DNA of 64,000 bases from Paratinospora sagittata. Taxonomy: Eukaryota > Streptophyta > Magnoliopsida > Ranunculales > Menispermaceae. Both the position numbers and the translations under genes were made by a program. A model generated the notes under the pieces. That model did not search any database. It saw only the letters and a list, made by a program, of their open reading frames with translations, and was not told the DNA's origin. The stretch spans positions 35,035,321-35,099,320 of the forward strand of contig CM069590.1 in NCBI GenBank assembly GCA_035771175.1. Reading direction: 5' to 3'. Shown piece by piece: positions 1-11,400 of this stretch; position 1 is the first letter of the stretch, and each line of letters starts with the position of its first letter.

Positions 1-274
1 TTCTGCATCAGACCAAAAAACACATAACCCCCCTGACAGACCAACCGGAGCCACTGGAAGGAAACACTTGAACCCAAGCTTTGTTTTTTAGCTGAGCTAG
101 TTTGGAGTCTCTATTTTTCGTTTCCAACAACACTAAAATGTCTGGGAATTCTTGAGAGATTGAATTGTCAGGGGGTTCCCCACACCCTGACAATTCGAGC
201 TCATTATCATCATTTTGCCCCGTGGGGCCTGTTCGGGCCGCCCGCCTCCACCCCTTCACATTAATCATTTTCAA
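1..274 (-). pseudogene. LINE ORF2 fragment: start of the endonuclease domain
   Basis: On the minus strand, frames around 274 down to 1 read NCQGVGNPLTIQSLK, then FPDILVLLETKNRDSKLAQLK, then GLSGGLCVFWSDAE. These match the opening of plant L1-type LINE ORF2, where the APE-like endonuclease begins WNCRGLGNP and continues with an xETK segment. The pieces lie in different frames, so it is broken, and it runs off the left edge. It is probably the downstream half of the LINE whose ORF1 lies at 3705-4766; the solo LTR between them explains the gap. Confidence 0.75.
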
Positions 275-922
275 CTTTTTGGAGTTTAGTCATTAACAAA
301 TTCACTGATGTAGAAGCACTCAACTAGTTTGAGACATTGTTCTGGTCATTTCGGCCTGAATGAGTAGCAGATACCAACCTCTATTGGTCTCTTGCCATGG
401 CCCTTATCTTTCTTTTCTTTGGTTTGTGGGTAAAATGATTTTGAATGGCCTATTGAAGGTTGAATGGATCCAAAGAAGAAGAGGGTTATTGGTTAAGACT
501 TTTAAAAGGTGCAGGAGGGCATTGTGATAAAAGGGTAACAAGATTAGGAGGAGAGTCTTTGTTCATGGTGGAGTGCGGGTCAGTGTGAGTGTCGACATTG
601 TAGGGGGTGATTTGTTTATTGGTGACATTCTCATTTGAAGAGTGAGGTTTATTTAAGTGGGTGGGGTGCTAGGAGGTGGGTTGTTGGTTTATGAGATGGG
701 GAGCAAAATGTTCAGGCCTAATGTTTTGAAATGATAATGAGTTGAGAGCATAAGGGGGAGAATTTGGATCAAATGGAAAAGGATTGGAAAGCCTTGGATT
801 GGGCCCATACCAGTTAGGACAATAGGGAATAAGGTACATGGGCCATGGGCATAGTTGAAATATTCTGATTCAGGCCAGACCATAATGGTTGGTGAGATCC
901 ATACTTGTAGTTCCTTGTGGCC
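275..922. other. LINE-flanking or LINE internal DNA, no coding signal
   Basis: No intact frame or recognised domain. By position this is LINE sequence between ORF1 and ORF2, since it lies between the endonuclease start and the solo LTR target site at 923-927. Confidence 0.4.
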
Positions 923-1487
923 TTGACTGTTAACCTATACGGTTCATCACTTAGCTCGTCCCTACATATACTGTGATAAAGTATATTTTGATGATCACAA
1001 ACAAAGTATTTTTCGATGCTAAACGTGCGTTTATCAAGATTAAGTACTTAAGGAAAACAAAAAGTCAAAGAACGACTAGATCAAAGAACTCAAAGATCAC
1101 ATCCAATGGTCAAGTTAGTTTTAATCAAAAGGACTTCATCGATCACATCATGATTTCAAGATCACTTCACCTGAACAATTCGATCAAGCTTCAAGTCATT
1201 CAACTTCGCACAAAGCTCTTATTGAAGATCTCATAATGAAGAGTTGGATTTAACACTTATGAAAAATGAGAAATACACAAAGTATTTAAAGTATATTTTT
1301 CTCTAATCGTTATTGCTCAAAATGTTCTTCAAAACCATGCATAAATCATCTGCATATTTTGATCATACGTTTTACGGTATTTCAAATGATTTAATTTTAT
1401 ATATTTAATTTGAAATATACAGAGTTTTTATTCGCATTTATCGAATATTTAATCGCGAGTCAAAACTGTTTTTAAAAAATCTTTCAA

Positions 1488-2085
1488 GATGCTAATGATT
1501 TAGTAGCGCTCTCCTAAACTTGTTAAGTCAGGAAGCTGATGACTCATTAGAACCCTGATAATGTTCTAGGTTGAATTGAATTGATTTATTATGACGCTTA
1601 CTTGTATAGTAGCGGCCTCATTTATTAGTCAACATCAGATACTCAGCATCAGCTCACTGAAAGATGGTCTCAAGTTCTTCAAAGAATGTATCTTTGAAGA
1701 CGCTGATAGTCATAAGTTGAATAATCTATCAGGACGCTATCTAGATAGGAGCGCCCTCACCTTTGGGAATCAATTTAGTAACTTTTAGGATGTTGATTGT
1801 CCTTCGACGTGTTTATGTTTTGTTTTATGTTTTAAACTGGTAGGATGCTTACTCGGATAGTAGCACTCTCATGCACTTAACTGTCTTAAAACATAGTAGG
1901 ATGCTAAATGTGCATTAGTGCCCTCAAGGTTAAGTCGTTTAAGTGTTAAAGTAAGTCAGAACGCTTACAAGTTAGTAACGTCCTCACTTAAATATTTAGC
2001 AGGACGCTTATTCGTAATGAGGGCCCTCAAGGAACAAAACGACAAAGCTGATATTATGCATTAGGACACTGATTACGGAATTATG
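1488..2085 (+). repeat. Degenerate minisatellite inside the solo LTR
   Basis: About ten degenerate units of the form RGGACGCT, about 14 variable bases, then TAGNRCNCTC recur at intervals of about 45-60 bp or multiples. Examples start near 1486, 1530, 1590, 1731, 1841, 1898, 1957 and 2002. The spacing and core are conserved while the middle varies. The related LTRs near 58.4-62 kb lack it. Confidence 0.6.
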
Positions 2086-3116
2086 ATGCTAATTCAACAA
2101 CTATCACTGTTCGAATAAGTACACTACATCAGTTTATTTTTCCAAAATGGACCTTTGCACAAAGTTCATTTCAGACCTATCAGAGATCGTCTTTGATACA
2201 TAAAATAAGTTTTTTTAAAACGTTCATTTTTTATGAAATCTGAAAAGAACCAGAATGTTAGTGAGAATTGCAGTTGTCATTTTCATATAACATTCTAGTC
2301 GTTGTGTGTAAACGTTCATATTATTTGAACTTCAAATGTTTAACGGCTATGTCCCACTAAGTCTATAAATACCAGCACTTAGGATCAAACAACTTGCCAA
2401 TCATTTTGTATTGTGCCAATACTTTTTGAAAGTTAGTTTGTGTCAAAATGTTTTTCAAACATCTGAACTTTTAAAGTATTTTTACTGATACCTTTACGTC
2501 TTCAAATGATTTTCGTACTAAGCTTATTTTCATCTTATCTTTGAAAATCTATTTGATTTGGTATCAACTCAAATTCTCAGCACTGATTCATATCTGGTAT
2601 TATTCATGCTGGAGATAGAATTTGAGAAACAGTTCAAAATATACAACTGTACTTGATTTCATATCTTAAGTACTGTATTGAACTATATCAGTAGTTGTGT
2701 TAACTATTGATCACTTAACCTGAAGTTTTCATACTTATGTTTTATATATATATATCTTGAAAACTGTCTGTGGTTTTGATTTACACCAGTTCTTCAATTT
2801 TCAAATCAACGTTTATTTGGTATCATATTATTTTCGAAGAAGCACTGATTTTCATATCACATCATTCATGTTTTTCGAAACTACACTTGAGCAATACCAA
2901 ACATTGAAAGGTAAAGGACTGTAAGTGTATTTCAACTTAGCATTACCTATTTCATATTTCATATCTTTGTAATGCTATGTACTGAGTTTAATTGTAAAGT
3001 GTTCTACTACGTTAGCACCAATCAACATTTTAGTGTGGTGTGTTTCTGGATTGAAACAACCAGGACAAGTGAAAGTAATTTACTTGATTTCAGGATTGAA
3101 ATCATGTAAGGTTATC

Positions 3117-3385
3117 TCTGAACCTGTAAAAGAGAAACCGGTTCATCCCAATCCTGTAAAAAGATAGGTGCGTCCTTAACCTGTAAAATGATAGGTTATC
3201 TCTTAACCTGTAAAAAAGAAACGGTTGTTCCTCATCCCGTACAAGGATCACGGTTCTTCTTTATTCCGTAAAAGGAACATGAGTTTCTCCTCATTCTGGA
3301 AAAAAGAAGATTTGGTTCATTCTTAGCCCATAAAAAGATAGGTTTGCCTTTAACCTTCAAAAAGATAGTTGTATGGTTTGGTTCT
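3117..3385 (+). repeat. 29-bp tandem repeats near the LTR 3' end
   Basis: About nine units of roughly 28-31 bp follow AACCTGTAAAAAGATAGGTT and a pyrimidine-rich tail. Similar units occur at 59815-59958 and, reversed, at 60225-60370 in the related LTRs, so this is a family feature, not a local expansion. Confidence 0.7.
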
Positions 3386-3704
3386 CATTCGTAAGAGAAT
3401 CAGTTAGTGGATTGAGAAAATCTTAATCGGGGCTTAGGTAATGGACCTAAGCTTGGCTGAACCACTATAAATTTGTGTCTCATGTTTGCAATTTAGTTTG
3501 CGTTCTATTCTGCAACCAATTCTAATTTACTCATGTATATCACTAAGTTATTGGAAGATAATTTTAAAATTGACCATCGCACCCAATTCACCTCCTTCTT
3601 GGATGAACCAACATTGACAACTTCGGTCCAAGGTCCACCGTGTTGGGCTGATGACCATACACCATAGAACTGACTTGCACATGCTAAGAAGCATGTAGAC
3701 GAGG

Positions 3705-4766
3705 CTAAGCAGATATTTTTGAGATTTCAAAATCTCTGTCGTTGATACTGTGCGCCCCCAAAAACTTATGCATTTCATTATTCTCAGATCGACGTGGACT
3801 CTGAAAAGTATGGTTACTGTAAGAATCATCACCTGTTACGCCTCCTACCAGATGCGAATTTACGAAATTGCCTTTGAAACCTTGTTCTCTCATCACCATG
3901 GCAGAAGAGACCGACCTTGCTGAAGACGGTTCCCTTGAAAAGCTTGTTGCTTGCATTTCATCACCTTCCATCTTAGAGTTGTCACCAGTTGTGTTTCTCC
4001 TATGTGAAAATGGACTCTTGACAGGCGATAAAGAGGCATTTAACCAATCGCCATATTCAGAAGCCCGTGTTTTCCTTTCATTTTCTGTTGGAGGAGCAGA
4101 AGAACAACCAGAGGTTTCATGGATAAGACAACCACAAATATGACAAAATATTGGTAATCTTTCATATTTAAGCAAGATCCAATGTTTAATGCCCTTATTG
4201 TTAAGCATAAACACCATGTAAAAGCAATTTTGCTAGATTAATCTCAACTCGAACCCTTATGAACTTGTGTTGCTCGATGGAATCTCTTCGTCCTTCATCT
4301 TCAACTTTTATCACCTCACGGATCTTTTGGCCTATCATGGTCACCACTTGGTTACCTCTACAATCTAATGGAAGACCATGCACTTGCACCCAAAACTTGC
4401 AAGAGGAAAAAGAAAGAGATTTGAGATCAGTGTCTGGTCTCCATGGAACAACTAAGAAGAGATATTCATTAAATGGCCATGGCCCGTTCATGAGGACAAA
4501 GTTCGTAGCATGAGGATCTGAGAAGAAGATTGAAAATGTTATTGGCTAATTCTGACATTCGAACCTCATATGAAAAAGACCATGCCCCTAATAGACTTGC
4601 CTTTAAACCATGTCGGTTGAAGGATTTAATAGATTTAAGATGTCCCATAAGGCTGAGTTTACAGTCTTCCAAATCCGCGAGCTTGCATGTAGACTCCACA
4701 TTAATCACCTCTACTTCTTCACTAGTTAATAAGAATTTGCTCAACACGCTATGAATTTCATCCTCC
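3705..4766 (-). pseudogene. LINE ORF1 (DUF4283-like and zinc knuckle), broken
   Basis: Minus-strand frames give MEDEIHSVLSKFLLTSEE, then LMGHLKSIKSFNRHGLKASLLGAW, then SCKFWVQVHGLPLD, then YERLPIFCHICGCLIHETSGC. This is the order of the DUF4283 RNA-binding-like domain followed by a CCHC zinc knuckle (C-x2-C-x4-H-x4-C) in ORF1 of plant L1-type LINEs. At least two frame changes are needed. The 3' part of ORF1 is cut by the solo LTR at 3613. The 5' end approaches the PP2C62 promoter in antisense orientation. Confidence 0.8.
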
Positions 4767-4949
4767 ATAACTAAGATGAAAAGGAAAAACCACATCTACA
4801 ACTTACTGATCACCGAAAAGAAAACGAAGCAAAGGAAAGAAACCTTCAAAAGGACGACCACCTTCTTTTCCAAAGGACAACCACATCCATATTTGCACTA
4901 CAACAAATAATACATCTTAACAAATTGCGAAATGGGCAATTGAACTCGG

Positions 4950-5207
4950 AAGAGAATCCAATATTAAAATTCAAACACAGAATGACAAAGTGGACCACTT
5001 TGATTGGATAAGGTGGAGTCGTGCCAGGTCAGCAGCCCCTGTGGCCAACCTAGAGTCCTGAAGCCAACATAACGTCACCAGAACCCATTGGCAACGGGCG
5101 ATCTCCGCGGTTACGTGTATCCTCTCACTCTTGACACCACCACTTCTCAACTCTCTTCGCTCACTCATTCCCCCATGTAGCAGCCGCAGAGCTATAAATA
5201 TAGCACA
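4950..5207 (+). promoter_or_regulatory. Probable PP2C62 promoter and 5' leader
   Basis: About 250 bases separate LINE-derived DNA from the start codon. The stretch is less AT-rich than its surroundings, has an ACGT core in TTACGTGT near 5113, and a pyrimidine-rich tract at 5141-5175 resembling a plant Y-patch. A TATAAATA lies at 5193-5200 but is too close to the ATG to be the core TATA box for this start. Transcription start cannot be fixed from sequence. Confidence 0.4.
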
Positions 5208-5451
5208 ATGGCGGATATTCTCGGCAGCTCACTCGACTTTCGGTCTTCGAAATTGTCCTGCTTTCGCGCTTTTCGCTTCCCTTCTAACGTATCTCAAACG
5301 AAGCCGTGCCGTATCATCCAGGTTTCTTCGTGTTCTCGCTCTCCTAAGCGCCGTTCGTCTCGGCGCCATATCTTCGCCAAACCCTCAAAATCGCCAAATA
5401 CGCCTTCACCGGAAGCAGTTTCTGGAGATTTTGATCTCGTTTCGACTACTG
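5208..5451 (+). CDS. PP2C62: PP2C62 exon 1: start codon and transit peptide
   Basis: The ATG at 5208 opens [11 protein letters not shown] and is the only in-frame Met in this exon. The 81 codons are rich in Ser, Arg and Lys and nearly free of acidic residues until the end, as expected of a stromal transit peptide. The donor is G|GTAAGC at 5452, leaving phase 1. The split codon becomes GAA (Glu82) with exon 2. An in-frame stop follows shortly after the donor, so the intron call is needed. Confidence 0.9.
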
Positions 5452-8400
5452 GTAAGCTAGTACTAGTTTGAAAATGATTTAAAAAAAAAAAAATTGTATC
5501 TCGTTTAATTGCAAAGGATGATCTTGCTCTCGTTTTTGCAATTGCTATAAGCTAGTGTGAGTTTGAAAATGATTTCGTTTTATTGAGTTTTGTTTGAGCT
5601 TGCTCTCGTTTCTTGTTGTACCGATTATCTATTACTAGCTTGAAACTGGTTTCGGTGTATTGAATTTCGTTTAATTTACTAAAGGTGATCTGTTTCTAAT
5701 GATCTTTGTCTCGTTTCTCTGGTTCGTAAGGTATTTTTGAAACGTGAAGCTAGTTTTCTCTTAGTTAGATTTTGTTTAATTTCTAGATTTAATCTTGTTC
5801 GTAGGTTGTTGAAGTGATGTGTTCTTCTCTTTGAGATCAATTTGTGTTTGCGTAGTTTTTTGTTTAATCTTGCGGCCTTTGGTTGTTCGGCAGAACATTC
5901 AGATGGAAGCATCCTTTTCAGGTTTGGAGATGCAACGGAGATGAATACTAATGTCCAATCGAAAGAACCAAGTGTCTCTAGAAGAGATGTTGAGGTCGAA
6001 AGTGGTGCGGTTAATCTTGAGAAGGAAACCGAGCTTGAAGTTTCGGTAGTTCTGGAGTCGGGAAAGTTGTCAGAAGAGAAGCCAAGTCTTGTAGGTTTTG
6101 AATCTCAAGAATCTCAAGGAATTGCAAAAAGGCCGGGAGCCAATGGGTGTAATGATGGAAATAACAGTGTGATTCCGAAAAATGAGGGTGCTTTTGCTTG
6201 GGAAAGAGTGCAAAGTAATGACTCAACTGAAGTATTAACTATTGTAAACGATATATTTAATGCAGAAGAGGAAACCCTTTCAGAGGCAGCTAGTGGCATG
6301 GTTGGATCTCCGAGTAATGAAAAATTGGAATTGAAGGAGGAGCTCCTAGGTGATAGCGACAGAAAAGAAGCAAATCCTAGCATCACATCCGCTAGTAAAG
6401 TTCTTGATAGGAGATCAAGTAGTGCTGCTGATGAAGAATGTTCAGGGAAGAGTACAAGTGATTTGATGGTTTCTTCTTTTGCTTCAGAACCAGAATCTGT
6501 TTTTGATGTGGATGCTGCTATCAACTCTAAGCAAGAATCTGAAGAGACCTATGAAGATAAAAATAGTGATTTGGATGTAGAAAATATTGATAGCACGTCT
6601 AAGGTTGACTCCTTTGTTGAAATTAAGAATAGTTATGCTTCTGGGGAGGATTCTTCTGAAAAGATAATGGATAAACTTGTGAATCAGTTTGATTTAGAAA
6701 AGGTTGACCATATTCTTGATGAAAACCATAATTCTACCTTTAAAGAAGTTTTAGTGGACGACATTGTGGCTCAAGTGATACCCTCATCTACAGCCACAGA
6801 ACCTGACCCTATTCAGGACATGGCAATGAGTGATTCCATAGAAGAAAATGTTAAGAAAAATGGTTTGCTGGCTGTTATACCTCCAATTTCTACAGAGCTT
6901 GATCCTGTGCTATGTATAGAAACAAGTACCAAAACTGTAAAAGAGTTGAGGGAGATAAATACAGTTCAAAACTCTAAAATGGTTAGTTCTTTTTCATTTG
7001 CTTTTCTATCTTAAAGTTTAGCTTATGATTGCATGTGCAATGTACAAGGTTCTCTTGGTATATCAATTGTTGGGCTTCAATTTATGGTCAAGTTAGCTGA
7101 AGAAGTTTTTTACAAGTTAAGTATGAAATATAATTTGACATGCAAGTATTGCTTGACTAGTTCATATATTTTTTGCTCTGAACCCCTTAAATTTCTGGTT
7201 ATACCATGGTTCATCGTCAAGAAATTAGATATCAAAGCAAAGATAGGTGATGTATAAAGACTCTTGAAATCCCTGTTCCATCGGTTTCTCATGTCCATTG
7301 AAGGTGAATTGTGCTTTTTGATTAACAATTGGCAAATCTATTAGTGTTACCTTTCCCCTGTCTTTCCAATCTTGGTAATGCTCCATAGCAGCTGTCCTAG
7401 AACATAAGACATGTAAACATGGCTTCCAATAAAAGATTGATGTTTGTTCTTCGATCCAAATATAGATACCCAATCTGATCCAACTAAGGTCAGACTTAGA
7501 AAAATAAATGAACAAAAAATTCAAACTTATCAAGGGATGCCATCCAATCCAAATTGATCCAATACTAGTTGATTTCAACCAAAAGCTGGTTCAAACTTCA
7601 ATCTGATCCATTCCAATCCAAACTGATACAATACTAGTTGGTTTCAACCTAAATCTGATTCAATCTAATCCAATTATTTTACTATGTGCCAAATAACCAA
7701 ATAACAAATGCTTATCAACAAAAATAAATGGACGATGGAGAATAATGAAATTGTAAACTTTTGATTAAATAGAAACTAACATCCCATTTGATGCTCCAAC
7801 TACCAAGCTCAAGTCACCATCATTACCTGATGTCATTTGTTAAAACGATGAACATCTAAATTAAAATTAAAGAAAATGTTAAATGATGGAAGAAAACTAA
7901 TATCTAAATATCAAATAAGATAATTAGTAATTAGAAAGTTACAGCTTGAAAACTTGGTTGTGGTTATCCTTTGATTGGGTGGTTGAGAGGATGGACCAAG
8001 ACCAACTTAGCTATAATTTTCATGCCATTGTAGTTTGGAAGACTCGTTGTTCTCCGTTTCTTTTTGCTACTTAATTACTTATTTTTCATTAAAAGTAACG
8101 AGTGTCTCCCCCTCCCCCCCCTCCCAACCAAGAGAAGGTGCATAAATCATTTTCTCTTGAATTACTTGAATCTAATGTTTCCAATATTGTCAAACATATT
8201 TATTGCTGGAAAAAAGGGAAATTTAGAGAAGAAATAATGTAAAACACTAAGAATAATTATCATTTGGATCAATAAGCAAAGTAGTAAACTCTGGTATTAC
8301 CTAATTCTATAGCAATATCAATTATTGTTGACGAGTGAATATATTTTTGTGTGCAAATGAGTGCTTGAACCATCTCTGAGATAATTTACGTAAACGATGG

Positions 8401-11400
8401 ACCAAGAATTTGACTGAAGCTATTATAAAGGTGATTTAGAGGACATACCTATGTCTAGGCCAAAGATCTTGTGACATAAGTTACAGAACCATATGTCATA
8501 AATTGATTTTCCACCTATGTAAAGAATCAAAATTAGCCTCATCAATTTGCTCATGCCTCCATTAAATATTGATCCACCGGCAAATGTTTTGTTGTCAATG
8601 CTATTATCCTCTAATAAGAAGCCTTTTGTTGCGAAATGTGAACTACTTGGACAAGCCTTTAAATCAAATTCTCAATAAGATTCATTATCACAATACAGAT
8701 CATAGTTATTAAGTCCCATAATCTAACACTTTGTGGTAATAGATTTCATATATGTGCAAAACACCAATTGTTCATTATTCACCCTTTGATATTGCCCTGC
8801 CTTAGTTGTTGAAATTTTTGAATAAAAATATAACATAGTTCTATCCTTGGTTCTTGTACCATCAATAGTTGTAGAGAGCACCTTTTCAATGCTCCAATCT
8901 AGCAAGCATCATTCAGTTGCCTTTGCACTCCTATGACTGACACTTGATAAGGTTTTTTTCTACCTTTTCCAGTTATAATCTATGAAATGGGTAGTAAGAC
9001 ACAAGTAATATAGATTCTGTCTAGTCGCCCATGTATATCTAGTGAGGGAAGCCCTTTCTCCAATCTCAACTTCTTTTAATTTTTTCCTCTTCTTAGAAAG
9101 TATGCTTGGAAACAATTTATCCAACAATAGTGTGAGATCGGACTTGAAATCTATGTTCAAGAAACTTATGAAACTACATTATTCCCTCACCGACCATTAA
9201 ATCGAATGACAACTTATCGATGGTAACTATCCCAATAATCGCTTCCCTATTTGCTTTGACACTATTAGTACGGTGTATGAATTCTAAGCCACCCTTCACT
9301 ATGAAAAGGTTATGTCTTTCACCTTTTGTCTATTGCTCTACGGTATTTTGGGCATTGATTACCATGTGAGTCAAGATTTGAGGTTTCATTTTTCTTACTG
9401 CCACATGCAAAATTTGTATTACAACTTTTACATTTTTTCTAAGAATTTTATCCATCATCTCAAGATTTAGTAAAATGATCCGATGTTGATGTAGAAGACT
9501 TTTAGGGTTCTCTGTTACCAATCATTTGAGGTTGAGAAAATGTGATCGCATTAGTGTTGGTATAAGAAGAGGGTCACTTCTAGTCTTAGGCTCAATTGCA
9601 CTCTATTGAGGGCTTGTATTGTCTTCTTTGGAAGAATTAGAAGCCTCTATTATGTGGGGAAATACGACTTATTTTAGAGTCTTATCATGCCATAAATATT
9701 GAGTAAAAAATAATAGGAACAAGACAATTGTGTGGAAAATTAATTATCAAAAGTGGGAAGATGTTATGAAAGCCATAGGTCGCTTCCAACTTGAACACTT
9801 TAGGTCTTGATTAAATGAACTCATGCAAATGCGGATACATCAAAGCAAAGTTTAAATATCATCTTGGAAAACAAAAACTTGAAAAAATTTTGAACATTCT
9901 TTTTTCTTGAAGGAATTAAAAAATTGTGATTTTAGAAGATAGTATTTGGACCTAAATTAAACAAAATCTCAATCTTCTCTTGTTTCTTATTTATCAATTA
10001 CATTTCTCATAATGTAGATAGCCTAGTGACCAATGTGGTTAACCTTGTTCACCATAAACAAAAACTAACCAAAGTCAACAGACCACCCAAAAATCTCAAA
10101 TAAATCACAATCTCTATTTGTACCCCTCGCTTCTAAAAACCCTAGGCTCAATGCTAATCATTGTGCCTTAGCTAAAATAATCAGGCGTGGTGCTTTATGG
10201 CCTGAATTGCGACTTTTCAATTAATCTAGTGGATTGGTATAATTGGTTTAGGATCATGATTCCAAATGACCTTGATATGAATGATTCTATATGCGAATGT
10301 GATTAGGACCCACCAAGGACCCTAGGTTCCAGATTGAGATTCTAGTAATGGTGGCAAGTGGTACTAATTGCTCTAATGTCATTATCATGTAACATAGTGA
10401 ATATAAAATGTTAAAGTTCTATCTTGATTCTTGACTTTATTTTAGCAATGTTGATTTGATTACTTATGGGTGTGCGCAATCGGAGTTGTTGGAACTTGAA
10501 GCATCTCAATGTCTTGAGTGAACAATTTTCTAGGGTCTAATCTTGGCCTTGGGTGAGTGAGAAGCCCCAAATCTGATTTTGGTTGGATCTAGTCATAGAT
10601 GTTCTATATCCAACATGAAATGATCTTATTTGATTGAAACTTCCCCTTTCTTGCTAGATCCTCTCCTCGCTTGCTCAACTGAAATTGTGCCCCTCTTCCT
10701 CCTTAAGTGAATCATGCCCAACTAAAAGACCATCACATATCCTTTCACCAAAGCACAAAAAAGATTTTCCCATGAAACTTCAATAGTTGCTCCCTTATCC
10801 CCCAAAACAAAGAAAATCATCCCCTTTCCAAAAAAGAAAAAAAAAAAAAAGCCATGCCCTCACCACAAAACAATATCCTCCTTTTCGAAAAAAAAAAAGG
10901 AACTAAAAGGTATTTTATATGTATTGATTAGAGGAAAGAAAATTGTACACAATCATCAGTATAGACCACACTCCTATATAGATACAAAATTACCCCACCC
11001 CCGAATCAAATCACCCACTCCATACCCTCTTGATAGACTACTATTAGCTACTCAATAGGAGACTAAAAAATGAGAAGACTCCCACACTTTGGCAGCCGAG
11101 AGAAACTCATCAAGAAACACCCGTTTTTCCTCTTCTTCCATAAGAACCTTAAAACTGCTAAACATACCACCTTCCAATGGTCCCTCCATTGTGACTGAAT
11201 ATTGTTTATAAATGGGAGAATGGTTATTCCCTCCTCAACTGCCTCATCAACTCCCGTGACAGGGAAATGGGTCCTCTATCTGCACCAAACCTCCTTAGCA
11301 AAAGGGCAATGCCAACATAGATGTCGCACAAATTCTGACTCCCTTCTACAAAGATAGCACCAATATGGAGATAAATACATATGTGGAAATCTTTTTTGCA

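Larger units (their letters stand above)
928..3613 (+). mobile_element. Solo LTR of a SIRE/copia-like retrotransposon
   Basis: Starts TGTTAACC and ends AACCAACA (TG...CA). It is flanked by an exact 5-bp duplication TTGAC at 923-927 and 3614-3618. The start aligns with the LTR starts at 58373 (TGTTGACC...CACTTAG), and the end (CCCAATTCACCTCCTTCTTGG) aligns with the LTR ends near 62030 and 59970. It is longer than those two (2.69 versus 1.83 kb), partly because of a minisatellite at 1488-2085. No internal region or second LTR is present, so it is a solo LTR, inserted in the minus-strand LINE. Confidence 0.85.

Noticed and set aside
3548..3832. 94-residue minus-strand frame as a separate gene
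   Set aside because: It crosses the LTR/LINE boundary at 3613, so it is a chance fusion of two elements.
5193..5200. TATAAATA as the core TATA box of PP2C62
   Set aside because: It lies 7-15 bases before the ATG. A TATA box directs initiation about 30 bases downstream, which would be inside the coding sequence, and exon 1 has no later in-frame Met.
7018..7257. Apparent extension of exon 2 into the 7033-7257 frame
   Set aside because: The exon 2 frame stops at 7014, the donor at 6982 is good, and this frame has no similarity or splice support.
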